The notes under the pieces: model-generated
Database searches by the model: none
What the model saw: the letters and a program-made list of their open reading frames with translations, nothing else
Told to the model about the DNA's origin: nothing
Position numbers and translations under genes: made by a program
Part shown: positions 10,585 to 22,100 of the stretch, one piece after another
Position numbering within the stretch: position 1 is the stretch's first letter
How the letters are laid out: every line of letters begins with the position of its first letter
Source of the DNA: Diadema setosum
Lineage: Eukaryota > Echinodermata > Echinoidea > Diadematoida > Diadematidae
Reading direction: 5' to 3'
Length of the DNA stretch: 64,000 nucleotides
Assembly (NCBI GenBank): GCA_033980235.1
Contig: CM067075.1
Span: 36,094,385-36,158,384 of the forward strand

Positions 10585-12314
10585 TGTCACAGCCGGTGAG
10601 AGCGTGTGATTGCTTGTTGGTCCAGTGTGACTCCTTGAATACAGGACTCATACAAAGTAAGCACAAACACCATAATTCCGGAAATTATAAGCTTTATTTC
10701 CGGTCTTTCAATTTGGATACAAATAAGGTGGTGGTACAAGAAACAAAACAACACACAGACACGTCACATACGCCCATGCACACAGTTCAGTCAATGCTTA
10801 TCATGACACCTCAAACCTCACTCTAGCGACGTAATGCTTAAACGCCGGCTTCATATCAATCTCCTAACTATTCATAGCATAGAGAAAAATTAACAAATGC
10901 TTCGCAGTATGGCCATGAATATTGCCTAAACTTTACTCCGGTTACTGATATGGTTTTGCATTAACTTCTTTGATTTAACTCAACACTTGTGATAACTCGT
11001 CAGTTTATACTACCTGTGCGCACAGTTTACAATTAGGGGTTTGAATATTAACAGTCCAAAGTGTTTCTTTCAGGATAAACAAAACCTGGTGTTGTCATGC
11101 TGAAGTGGTCTCCGTGATCGTCGAAGTCGAACGCGAAACAGTTCGCTGCGAAGACGGAGTGCAAGACCTCGTCGAAGGGACGGTTTCCAACTGGACGTGT
11201 AGTACACGGCGGGTTCCTTCCTTGTCCGAAGTGGCCCGAACACATTGTCACGAGCTGGGGTTATCTTTGCACGGCGTGCACGGGTTGTCTACGTACACCC
11301 GAATGACCCAAGTTAACGCCATCTACAGAGTACAGTAACGAAATTACCACAACATAACAACTACTTACTCTCTTACCATTTTATACCAGTAAACACCTAT
11401 CCACACGGATTTAACACCGCAGCTATCACTTCGGTGCCTACAGAAAAGAGTAAAACATTTTCTCATGTCTATAGTCTACATGGTATGAACACAACCATTT
11501 TGACTTCGGTTGGGCATCCATCTTGCTTCATAATGCTCCTTTCCGTATATCAAATATCAACATAAGCACTTCAGCACTCTGCTTGAAAGTAATCATTACG
11601 CCAGTAACCACCATGTATAATCTATTATCCTCTTACACAAGCAACTGTGTTATTAAACAGGGGGGGGGGGGATAACTTCTCTGCATTACACATTATCACA
11701 GACAATAACTTTCATCAACATACTATCACAGACGGTATATAATTCAACCTGCTTTCAACTAGCTTGCTCTATACCAGAGACTACAAAAAGCTGTGCACAT
11801 AATATAACACGTGGTCGGTTTACCAAAACCACTTTTCCTTTGTAAAATACAACTTCAAATAATAACTGATATTTGGAAAAAGGGGATATCGTAATAAAAC
11901 TATTAACTTACAGTTTGGTGACTAAAAACTGCCGGTATCCGACCTCATATCGTCTGCTCAAGCCTTTTCCAGCAGACCTTGCAGTCTAACTGCTGCCCCT
12001 GCAACTGCTGCATAGCCACTGAGGTTGCTTCTATGAAGCAAGTATGACATGTGGTTGTATTGCCCCTATGTATTAAATCAACTAGCATTGTTATGTGCAA
12101 ACACCTGTAACTTCCCCAGCACAGTGCTGCTCCACACTGGCAGCCAGACACTGTATGATTTCAGCAATGTATTGTTGCTAGGCCAGATTTCTATACACAG
12201 GAATGTTCTGTCCAGGTGTTCATAACTCCCTTTTGTCTGTCGGTAGCAGCCCAGATTCTTGGGTAGGGCGTAACAATAGCAATAGGAAAATCAGGGGAGA
12301 AATGACTTGTAACA
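10585..12314 (-). repeat. 3' LTR of the full-length Gmr1-like element
   Basis: A 1730-bp direct repeat of 17435-19164. Short ORFs inside both LTRs are the same sequence and show no domain. The LTR is long for Ty3/Gypsy. Confidence 0.95.
10693..10698 (-). terminator. Polyadenylation signal in the 3' LTR
   Basis: AATAAA on the minus strand, about 110 bases before the 3' end of the element. Position suits transcript termination in the 3' LTR. Confidence 0.4.
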
Positions 12315-12584
12315 TGACCCCCCATTTCTAGAAAATATTTCATATTTTCTCACAACATTACAATCATTTATCTTACCTACAGCCTTCATAACTTGAGACT
12401 GGTGGCAAGATGTAAACATAAACATCAATGAACCTCAACACATACATTAAGTTGCCATGGTTACGTTTCGATCCTGTTTCAACTTTTCACCGATCGTGTC
12501 TCCTTTGGACAGAATCAAATTGCATCCTATCTGGGTACATGGGTAAATGATAATTAAAAAAAAAATCCACTTCATCCTTATAGC
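12315..12584 (-). other. 3' untranslated region and polypurine tract
   Basis: Between the ORF stop and the 3' LTR. Next to the LTR the minus strand reads AGAAATGGGGGGTCA, the candidate polypurine tract. The rest has no ORF or envelope-like reading frame. Confidence 0.65.
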
Positions 12585-15500
12585 CTACTTGGCTACTCTA
12601 CTGAGAAAATCAGCTCCGACATTCTCTGAGCCAGGAATTGCTTCAATTCTGAAACGAAATGGTTGAAGGGCCAACGCCCACCTCATCACTCGGCTGTTCG
12701 TACACTTGGCCTGATTGATGTAGGCAAGTGGGCGGTGGTCAGTCTCAATTGTGAACTCGTTACCTTCTAGGTACACTTGGAATTTGCTAATTCCCCATAC
12801 TAGAGCTAGGCATTCCCTCTCTATGGTAGAATAAGCTTGTTCACGGGGCAGTAGCTTCCTACTGGCATAGGCTATGGGGAACTTCTCATCATTGTGTTCT
12901 TGCAGTAAAACTGCGCCTATTCCCGTCGAAGATGCGTCAGTACGCAGAATGAACGGTTTGGCTAGGTCTGGGAGACTAAGGATAGGGGCGGTACTAAGGC
13001 ATGCCTTAAGCTTCTGGAAGGCTTCTTCCTCTCGCTCACCCCATGTAAGCTGCCTTGGTTTGCGGTTCTTAGTCAAATCGGTCAACGGGGCTGCAATGGA
13101 CGCAAATGCGGGGATAAACTTGCGATAGTAACTCGCAAGCCCAATGAAGGAGCGCATCTCCTTCTTGGTCTCAGGCCTAGGGGCGGTGAGAATTTTCTCT
13201 ACCTTGTCCTGTTGGGGCTTCAACTTGGCCTCCGGTACTACATGGCCTAGAAATTCTACCTGTGTGCATCCTACTTGGCATTTGCTTGGCCTAGCCGTTA
13301 GTCCTGCTGACCTAAGTCGTACGAAGAGTTCATGTAGAACTCGCATGTGCTCTTCCCATGTAGGGGTATGGATGAGTACATCATCTAGATAGTTGTGAAC
13401 ATGAGGGAGTCCTCGCAACAGTGTCCTCATAACCCTACTGAACGTAGCGGGCGCATTAACGAGCCCAAAGGGCATGACACGAAATTGATAGAGCCCGCTA
13501 GGACTCCGGAATGCAGTCTTCTCTTTAGCGTCTTGGGACAGTGGTATTTGCCAATACCCTTTAGATAGATCCAGTTTAGAGAAGAACATTGAACCTGACA
13601 GATTAGCGAAAATCTCATCTGGGTTGGGTAATGGTTCAGCATCAAACACAGTAATGCGGTTTAGTTGACGAAAATCAATACAAAACCGATTGCTTCCGTC
13701 AGACTTTCTCACTATGACTATGGGGGATGAATAGGGGGAATCTGACGGTTCTATTACCCCCATTTTGACCATCTTTTGAGTCTCTTCTTCGATCACACTT
13801 TTCATCGTATGGGGCACGGGGTACGGTCTCTGCCGTATTGGGTCAGAAGATGTGAGTTTGATCGAGTGCTCTCCTAATGTGGTCCTACCTGGGACATCAG
13901 TCAAAACATCCTGAAAGTTAGTCAAGAGAGACTTTACTTGTTCTTCTTGTGCCTTACTCAAGTCAGAACTTATCGAGACATCTTCGCATGTCTCTTTTCC
14001 CTCAAAGACTGGTAGCTCTATGCTCATTTTGCGGGACATTCCATCACATCCTGCAGTGTGAGACATCTCTAGTGCAGTTTCTCCTACACATTCATTCTCA
14101 TCTACAATGGTGGCTTGTGCACCAACCTCTACCTTTGATTCAGTGTTTTCCTGAGGCTTTTTCTGACCTGCATCTACTTCTACCTCTCTTTCTCTTTCGA
14201 TGTACTTCTTCAGCATATTTGCATGAAAGGTCTTCATCGTTCCATTCACGTCTAGCCTATAGTCCTGATCGCTTAGCTTGTGAACTACGGTGAACGGTCC
14301 TTTCCACTGAAGGAGCATCTTGTTATGGTCTGTAGGCAAGAGAAGCAGTACCTTCTCACCTGGCCTAAATTGTCTGTCTCTACTCTTCCTATTGTAGTAC
14401 TTCTTGCTCCTAGCCATGGACTTTCTGAGTTCCTGCTGAGCTACATCTAGAGTTGTCTCTAGGCGTTCCCTAAGATCTACTGTGTACTGATACTCTGTCT
14501 GTACTTCATCATTTGGCGACTGACCTGACCAAAGTTCTTTCAAGATTGAGAGGGGACCTCTCACACAACGTCCATATATCAGCTCAAACGGGGAAAATCC
14601 CATTGACGATTGTGGAGCTTCACGGTATGCGAACAAGACGGACGCGAGATAGCGATCCCAATCGGAGGGGCGATCGGCACATACTCGACGCAGGATTTGC
14701 TTTAGCGTTCCATTAAAGCGTTCTACCAGGCCATTGCAGGCCGGATGGTAAGGAGTAGTAGTGAGCTGTGTGAGAGAAAGCAATCTACTGACTTCGCGCA
14801 TGAGATTTGAAGTGAATTGCGCGCCTTGGTCGGATAAAATCTCACTTGGCACACCCACTCGCGCAAATATATCGACAAGTGCCTCTGCTACGGTGGTCGT
14901 CTCGATATTAGGCAACGCTGTCGCCTCGGGATACCTTGTCGCGCAATCTACGACAGTCAAGATATATCTGTTCTTGCGTGCTGTGATAGGATGTATAGGC
15001 CCTACTAGGTCTACTGCTACTCTCTTGAACGGTACATCAATAACAGGCATCTTACCTAGTGGGACTCGGGGTACCCTACCTCTGGGGAGGGTCCTCTGAC
15101 AAATATCACACGATTGGCAAAATCTAGTGACGTCAGCACTTACACCAGGCCAATAGAAATTTGACAACACTTTGTCACAAGTTTTCTTACTACCCTGATG
15201 TCCTCCCATCAGTCCTTCGTGGGCTAGTTTCATGACAAGTCTACGGTATGGATGTGGGACAACGAGTTGTGTAACTGTGTTACCACTACCGACACTTTTT
15301 GGTTCAAACTTTCGAAAGAGTAGATCATTCTCAATGAAGAAGTGCGAGTCACTTCTATGATCACTACCAGGACTACATCTAGCGTACGTTCTCACTTTGT
15401 CAAGTGTTTTGTCCTCCTTTTGGGCCTTCCTAATGTCATCTGGGGAAACTTCTGGTATTAGCAGAGGTACCTTTAGGGGCCTAGGGGGTCTTTCACTTAC

Positions 15501-17171
15501 TCTGCTCTGTGCACGAGTTTGCATTGCCATCCCAATTTCTGGTGCAACATCTGGTATAGACACATCGGTTTCTGTGGTCACATCTACCTGTGATTTAGGA
15601 CCTCCTGATTCATCTCTGCTCTCTGGAGCATCTGTTTCAGTACCTACGTCTACCTTTGGCTTAGAACTCCCCAAATTACAACTACTCCCTGGCGGTAGTG
15701 CGTTTTGAACATTGCCTAATATAATGTCAAACACTGGGGCTTCCATGCAAAGGGCTTCTACATCTCCATTAAAGAATGGAGTGTGTATGTGAACTAAGGC
15801 AGTGGGATACCAACGAATAGTACCATCTATCAAAATACACTGCCTATACTTACCCGTCATTTGGTGAGCTTTCACCAGAGACTTCCGAACAACAACACCT
15901 GAGCAACCTGTATCGCGAAGCACGCTTGCCTTGTGGGACCCAATGCTACCTTCCTGTACCGGAAGACGCGAGCGCAAATTTTCCTTGCATGCTGCGCACA
16001 TTTGCGGCCGCTTCTCAGTCTCCACATTCACTAAGCGAGGCTGCGATTGCGTTGACTCCATTGATGCTGTTACTAGAAACATGCCACCCTCGGGCTGCTT
16101 TGATGGGGTGGAACGACGACTAGAACATGTGGGACAATCAGCCTCCTTGTTGATTTCTTTCTCACTATGTTTGTCGTTATTTCTACCCTCCTGGTTTGCT
16201 TGCCTTGAATCTTCACCTACAAGGCCTACACTTGCATGGGACTTTGTCCTACTCCAACAGTCCTTAGCAATATGCCCATTCTTACCACATATGTAGCAAG
16301 GTCCTACGGGCCTTCTACCACTAACATTAGAAGGGCTACTCGGGGTTTTCTGTGAACCCGACTTCTCTTTGCGAGAATCCGCTGGCCTACTGCCAGATGC
16401 ACTTTGTTTGTAACTCTGACGAGTGACCTTAAATTGGCCTCCGTGTGCAGTCACATACACTTCGGCCATTTCCGTTATTTCCTTGACCGACTTTGGGGTC
16501 CGTTCCTTGAGGAACACCGACATACCAGGACCACATTGGTCCAAGAATTGCTGTCTTATCACTAAGTCCTTCAGACTATCATAAGACCTACTCGTACTCG
16601 TTAGATCTAGCCATCTATCAAAATAGTGCTCTAGTCTAACTGCGAACTGCCTAGGTGATTCACCTGGCTGCGGTTCAGCCGTGCGAAATTTACGCTGAAA
16701 ATCGCTAGCCGACATCTGAAATCTCTTCAAAAGAGCTTCTTTCAAGACACCATAATCATGGGCATCATCTACACCTAGTCTACTGTACACTTCTAGTGCC
16801 CTTCCCTGCAACAGGGCTCCTAAGTTAATTGCCCAAGCCGACCTTGGCCAATTCTGATTTGACGCGTATCTCTCAAAACGTTCTAAGTATGCGTCAATAT
16901 TGTCCTTACCTTCTACGAAATGAGGTAATTTGGGTGATCTTGTCAAACTATGGCGTTGTTCATTCTCTCCTATTGGGTTTGCATTTTCCTTCTTAGCTTG
17001 TTCTAGAGCTATCTGTTTCTCAAGAATTTCAAGTTCCTTCTGTCTATCCTCCCTTGCCTTTGCCCTGTCTTCCCTGGCTATTTTCTCCCTTTCATTCACA
17101 AAATCTAACAAGGCCTGGCCTGTTAGGCCTACTTCCTTACCTAAATCCATCAGTTGTTTTGTGAAATCCAT
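12585..17171 (-). CDS. Gag-PR-INT-RT-RNase H polyprotein (Gmr1-like)
   Basis: 1528 codons from an ATG at 17171 without interruption. Domains: coiled coil (about 24-62), capsid (79-245) whose C-terminal half (150-240) resembles the SCAN domain, CCHC knuckle (C292, C295, H300, C305), and aspartic protease with DTGCS at 420-424 and a DIILG motif near 482. Integrase has H651, H658, C688 and C691, catalytic D721, D781 and E817 (35-residue spacing) and GPF at 958-960. A linker of about 90 residues follows. Reverse transcriptase (about 1085-1300) has LDLSKGYWQ at 1200-1208 and YLDD at 1261-1264. RNase H has D1412, E1451, D1478 and D1521. Integrase before RT is the Gmr1 hallmark and is reversed from ordinary Gypsy. 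Extra CxxC pairs at 346-349 and 392-395 precede the protease. All catalytic residues are present. No envelope or chromodomain. Confidence 0.96.
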   Translation of the reverse strand: MDFTKQLMDLGKEVGLTGQALLDFVNEREKIAREDRAKAREDRQKELEILEKQIALEQAKKENANPIGENEQRHSLTRSPKLPHFVEGKDNIDAYLERFERYASNQNWPRSAWAINLGALLQGRALEVYSRLGVDDAHDYGVLKEALLKRFQMSASDFQRKFRTAEPQPGESPRQFAVRLEHYFDRWLDLTSTSRSYDSLKDLVIRQQFLDQCGPGMSVFLKERTPKSVKEITEMAEVYVTAHGGQFKVTRQSYKQSASGSRPADSRKEKSGSQKTPSSPSNVSGRRPVGPCYICGKNGHIAKDCWSRTKSHASVGLVGEDSRQANQEGRNNDKHSEKEINKEADCPTCSSRRSTPSKQPEGGMFLVTASMESTQSQPRLVNVETEKRPQMCAACKENLRSRLPVQEGSIGSHKASVLRDTGCSGVVVRKSLVKAHQMTGKYRQCILIDGTIRWYPTALVHIHTPFFNGDVEALCMEAPVFDIILGNVQNALPPGSSCNLGSSKPKVDVGTETDAPESRDESGGPKSQVDVTTETDVSIPDVAPEIGMAMQTRAQSRVSERPPRPLKVPLLIPEVSPDDIRKAQKEDKTLDKVRTYARCSPGSDHRSDSHFFIENDLLFRKFEPKSVGSGNTVTQLVVPHPYRRLVMKLAHEGLMGGHQGSKKTCDKVLSNFYWPGVSADVTRFCQSCDICQRTLPRGRVPRVPLGKMPVIDVPFKRVAVDLVGPIHPITARKNRYILTVVDCATRYPEATALPNIETTTVAEALVDIFARVGVPSEILSDQGAQFTSNLMREVSRLLSLTQLTTTPYHPACNGLVERFNGTLKQILRRVCADRPSDWDRYLASVLFAYREAPQSSMGFSPFELIYGRCVRGPLSILKELWSGQSPNDEVQTEYQYTVDLRERLETTLDVAQQELRKSMARSKKYYNRKSRDRQFRPGEKVLLLLPTDHNKMLLQWKGPFTVVHKLSDQDYRLDVNGTMKTFHANMLKKYIEREREVEVDAGQKKPQENTESKVEVGAQATIVDENECVGETALEMSHTAGCDGMSRKMSIELPVFEGKETCEDVSISSDLSKAQEEQVKSLLTNFQDVLTDVPGRTTLGEHSIKLTSSDPIRQRPYPVPHTMKSVIEEETQKMVKMGVIEPSDSPYSSPIVIVRKSDGSNRFCIDFRQLNRITVFDAEPLPNPDEIFANLSGSMFFSKLDLSKGYWQIPLSQDAKEKTAFRSPSGLYQFRVMPFGLVNAPATFSRVMRTLLRGLPHVHNYLDDVLIHTPTWEEHMRVLHELFVRLRSAGLTARPSKCQVGCTQVEFLGHVVPEAKLKPQQDKVEKILTAPRPETKKEMRSFIGLASYYRKFIPAFASIAAPLTDLTKNRKPRQLTWGEREEEAFQKLKACLSTAPILSLPDLAKPFILRTDASSTGIGAVLLQEHNDEKFPIAYASRKLLPREQAYSTIERECLALVWGISKFQVYLEGNEFTIETDHRPLAYINQAKCTNSRVMRWALALQPFRFRIEAIPGSENVGADFLSRVAK

Positions 17172-17410
17172 GATAACTCAATATTTAGGCAAAACCAGGG
17201 GATTGACAAAATAATGTAAACTGCAAATGTGTCACAATGTAAACCACACAATATTCTGCCTACCACAACCAAATGTATGGCATAACAATTGAAATCACTT
17301 GTCTTGTCTGTATTGTCACAGAAACAAACTCTTCTTCAAATTGTACCATACTACATACAAATTTAACTATTGAGAGTACAATGTCTGAAACCATGTATTC
17401 AAGCAGTGCA

Positions 17411-17432
17411 ATTCCCGGACAGTAAGCCCCCA
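17411..17432 (-). promoter_or_regulatory. Primer binding site, tRNA-Pro-like with a 3-nt insertion
   Basis: Two bases inside the 5' LTR the minus strand reads TGGGGGCTT, then ACT, then GTCCGGGAA. Without the ACT it equals the priming site of the RT-less element at 6556-6573. Either the primer tRNA bulges or a different tRNA is used. Confidence 0.65.
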
Positions 17433-17434
17433 AA

Positions 17435-19164
17435 TGTCACAGCCGGTGAGAGCGTGTGATTGCTTGTTGGTCCAGTGTGACTCCTTGAATACAGGACTCA
17501 TACAAAGTAAGCACAAACACCATAATTCCGGAAATTATAAGCTTTATTTCCGGTCTTTCAATTTGGATACAAATAAGGTGGTGGTACAAGAAACAAAACA
17601 ACACACAGACACGTCACATACGCCCATGCACACAGTTCAGTCAATGCTTATCATGACACCTCAAACCTCACTCTAGCGACGTAATGCTTAAACGCCGGCT
17701 TCATATCAATCTCCTAACTATTCATAGCATAGAGAAAAATTAACAAATGCTTCGCAGTATGGCCATGAATATTGCCTAAACTTTACTCCGGTTACTGATA
17801 TGGTTTTGCATTAACTTCTTTGATTTAACTCAACACTTGTGATAACTCGTCAGTTTATACTACCTGTGCGCACAGTTTACAATTAGGGGTTTGAATATTA
17901 ACAGTCCAAAGTGTTTCTTTCAGGATAAACAAAACCTGGTGTTGTCATGCTGAAGTGGTCTCCGTGATCGTCGAAGTCGAACGCGAAACAGTTCGCTGCG
18001 AAGACGGAGTGCAAGACCTCGTCGAAGGGACGGTTTCCAACTGGACGTGTAGTACACGGCGGGTTCCTTCCTTGTCCGAAGTGGCCCGAACACATTGTCA
18101 CGAGCTGGGGTTATCTTTGCACGGCGTGCACGGGTTGTCTACGTACACCCGAATGACCCAAGTTAACGCCATCTACAGAGTACAGTAACGAAATTACCAC
18201 AACATAACAACTACTTACTCTCTTACCATTTTATACCAGTAAACACCTATCCACACGGATTTAACACCGCAGCTATCACTTCGGTGCCTACAGAAAAGAG
18301 TAAAACATTTTCTCATGTCTATAGTCTACATGGTATGAACACAACCATTTTGACTTCGGTTGGGCATCCATCTTGCTTCATAATGCTCCTTTCCGTATAT
18401 CAAATATCAACATAAGCACTTCAGCACTCTGCTTGAAAGTAATCATTACGCCAGTAACCACCATGTATAATCTATTATCCTCTTACACAAGCAACTGTGT
18501 TATTAAACAGGGGGGGGGGGGATAACTTCTCTGCATTACACATTATCACAGACAATAACTTTCATCAACATACTATCACAGACGGTATATAATTCAACCT
18601 GCTTTCAACTAGCTTGCTCTATACCAGAGACTACAAAAAGCTGTGCACATAATATAACACGTGGTCGGTTTACCAAAACCACTTTTCCTTTGTAAAATAC
18701 AACTTCAAATAATAACTGATATTTGGAAAAAGGGGATATCGTAATAAAACTATTAACTTACAGTTTGGTGACTAAAAACTGCCGGTATCCGACCTCATAT
18801 CGTCTGCTCAAGCCTTTTCCAGCAGACCTTGCAGTCTAACTGCTGCCCCTGCAACTGCTGCATAGCCACTGAGGTTGCTTCTATGAAGCAAGTATGACAT
18901 GTGGTTGTATTGCCCCTATGTATTAAATCAACTAGCATTGTTATGTGCAAACACCTGTAACTTCCCCAGCACAGTGCTGCTCCACACTGGCAGCCAGACA
19001 CTGTATGATTTCAGCAATGTATTGTTGCTAGGCCAGATTTCTATACACAGGAATGTTCTGTCCAGGTGTTCATAACTCCCTTTTGTCTGTCGGTAGCAGC
19101 CCAGATTCTTGGGTAGGGCGTAACAATAGCAATAGGAAAATCAGGGGAGAAATGACTTGTAACA
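17435..19164 (-). repeat. 5' LTR of the full-length Gmr1-like element
   Basis: A 1730-bp LTR, sense start at 19164. It matches 10585-12314 at every position I compared. Confidence 0.95.
18229..18235 (-). promoter_or_regulatory. Candidate TATA box of the 5' LTR
   Basis: TATAAAA on the minus strand in the context GGTATAAAATGG. It is the best core-promoter word seen in this LTR. The distance to the LTR end would imply a long R-U5. Use is inferred. Confidence 0.3.
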
Positions 19165-22100
19165 GTCGTTTTCATCTGAGGCTATTACAAATAAATGTCA
19201 GAAATATGATGGGGCCTACATAAAAGCAATGATGCTTGTAAAAACTGTAGGTTCCCGAATTTATAGGCGTGAAATTATACGGAGAACGGACATGTTTATT
19301 TCGACCAACTTAAATTGTACCAGTGCAAAATCAGTATCAAAAACGAACTATCGAACCACATGAATACTTTAGTATCGCTTAAACGAGACTGTACATATTT
19401 CGCCGTGTTTACACACACATACACACACAAAAGTGCTATAACGGTATCGTCAAATAACTTGGAGCTGCAGACAAAGACAAAAGACTGGGGGTATTAAAAA
19501 AAAAAAAAAATGTTGCTAAGAGCCGGGTAGTATGTATCCACTAAGTAATAGCCGTATTAGTTTGCGTTTGAAGGTGAATAAGGATAAGGAAGAAGTAATA
19601 TCTTGAGGGAGGTCATTCCAGTATCTGGGACCAGTAAACATAATTGTTTTCTTTGCAAAAATAGTGCGAGTACGGGGAAGGTGATAAGCGTCACTCTGAC
19701 GAGTGGGGTAGCAATGAAAAGAGCGATTTCTTTTGAACATGTGAATAAAAACGGATGGTAATTCATTAGTTGTTAGTTTATACATGAAAATTCCAAGATT
19801 ATAATAAAATAGGTCTGGAATTTTCAGAATTCTGTTTAGATGAAAAAAACAGTTGGTATGAGCAAAATATCCGGCGTGGTTTATAATTCTTATTGCACGC
19901 TTTTGAATACGAAGAAGGGAATCTAGTAGTAAATTGATTGCATTTCCCCACGCCAAAATTCCATAATTAAAGTGTGGAGATATTAAAGAAGAATATATAC
20001 TTTGCAAAATATAAACAGGGAACAAATGTTTAAGCTTGTTTAAAATTCCAATATTTCTGGACAAAATTTTACTTACAAAATTGATATGAGTTTTCCAGGA
20101 TAATTCTCGGTCAATCCAAAGCCCTAAAAACTTTGCGTTATTGACCTGCGTTAAACATATATCATTTATTTTGATCTCATGTGGGACAACATTCAAAGAA
20201 TTACTGAATACCATATAATAAGTTTTTTCTATATTCAGGGATAATTTGTTGGCATAAATCCAGGATTGCACAGACCTAAGCTCAGTATTCATCATATCAA
20301 TTAATGTATTAAGGTCTCGATGAGAACAAAACAAACTTGTGTCATCAGCAAAACAAATAAATGATAAAATTGGCGATGATTTTTGAAGGTCATTTATGTA
20401 TAAAATAAATAAAAGTGGGCCCAAGAGGGAGCCCTGTGGGACTCCACATGAAATAAGTTTTAACTGCGAATCATAGCCGTTAATGTTAACAAATTGCTTT
20501 CTATCAGTTAAGTAACTCTTGAACCATTCGAGAGGTGGCCCGCGAATTCCATAATGATACAGTTTAGAAAATAAAATTTCGTGATCTATCGTATCAAAAG
20601 CTTTAGAGAAATCAAGAAAAACTCCAATTGTATGCTCAAAATTATCTATAGCATGAGCTACCTTGTCTATAAAAGTGAGTAAAGCGTGGGTTGTATTATA
20701 ATGTTTTCTGAAGCCAAACTGAGAATCTGATAAAATATTATGATTTGTGAGAAATTTCAATAATCGCGTGTAAACTAACCTTTCAAGGATTTTAGAGATC
20801 GAAGTCAATAAAGAAATTGGTCGGTAATTATTCACCAAATCTTTCTGTCCCTTCTTAAAGATAGGGACAACTTTTGCAACTTTCATTTTATTGGGGACTT
20901 TACCATTAACTAGAGATTGATTAAAAATGTATGTTAAAGGAGAAATGATTTGATTCATAACATTTTTTAAAAGAAAATTTGTGATTCCATCATATCCTGA
21001 ACTTTTTTTATCGTTTAGATTCTTGACGATATCAACAATTTCTTCTTCAACAATAGGTTCAAAAAATATTGATTGAGGATTCCTATTACCTAAATATCTA
21101 TGATATTCAGTTGGGGATTTCGGGATTTTACTGGCAAGATGTGGACCAAGACTTGCGAAATAATTATTAAAAGATTCCGCCATGCTAACCGGATCGTTTA
21201 TCTGCCGGCCGTCCGCCGAAATATATTTGGGAAGATCAGTATTGGTTTTGTATTTGAGTGTCTCGTTAATCACCTTCCACGTACTCTTCACATCATGTTT
21301 ATATTTAACAAACTGTCGCGAAAAATAATTCCGCTTAGCAACACGTATTAAGGAGGTCAATATATTCCGATATCGAGTATATCTTGATTTATTTCGAGGG
21401 CATGGATCTGTGCGATATTTATGAAAAAGACTATTCTTGCGGTTAATGGACCTGAGTAGAGATTTTGTTACCCATGGTTGTCGGGGTACTTTTTTGTAAT
21501 TTGAGTGGTGAGGCCTTTGAAGAGGAACACTAGATTCATAGTTAGTGGTCAAAATATTCATAAAATTTTCAAATGCTAAATCAGTATCGCTTTGAGAGTA
21601 TACAGTGGACCAATCTTCTGAACTTAATTTCTCCCTAAGTTTGTTAAGGTTAGATTCAGACATTACACGAATACCCAGATTGTGGGTGTGAGAAACATTA
21701 GCACTCATAAAATTTGACACAAGGACATAGATTGGAAAATGATCAGTGACGTCAGAAACTATTATGCCAGATGTGATGTCAGAAAATAAGTCATTTACAA
21801 AAATGTTATCAATTAGAGTAGATACATCATCAGTTATTCGAGTCGGCTTTCTTGTAAGGGGAATAAATGATTTCGACAACATAAGGTTCAGAAAATCTGC
21901 GCACATAAGATTATCATTGTAATTAAGAAGATTGAGGTTAAAGTCACCCATGACAAAACATGTCTTACTATCAAAATAACTGCTTGAAATAAGGCCGCAA
22001 AATAACTCTAGAAATTCAGCAGGGTTTGAGCTGGGTGGTCGATAAATCTCCCCAATTATAATATTACCTTTGTTTAAGGTTTTGACCTCAATAAAAACAC

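Larger units (their letters stand above)
10585..19164 (-). mobile_element. Full-length Gmr1-like Ty3/Gypsy retrotransposon
   Basis: An 8.58-kb element on the minus strand with two 1730-bp LTRs (10585-12314, 17435-19164) and a GTCGT duplication on both sides (10580-10584, 19165-19169). The sense strand starts TGTTAC and ends GTGACA. It has a tRNA-Pro-like priming site, a G-rich tract before the 3' LTR and one 1528-codon ORF in the order Gag-PR-INT-RT-RH. That order, with Gypsy-type enzymes but integrase upstream of RT, defines the Gmr1 group. I found no difference between the LTRs where I compared them, even in a run of 12 G. Insertion is very recent and the copy looks competent. Confidence 0.95.

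Noticed and set aside
10585..12314. Small ORFs duplicated exactly at 10.6-12.2 kb and 17.4-19.0 kb as a possible conserved gene family
   Set aside because: They lie in the two LTRs of one element and are identical for that reason only.
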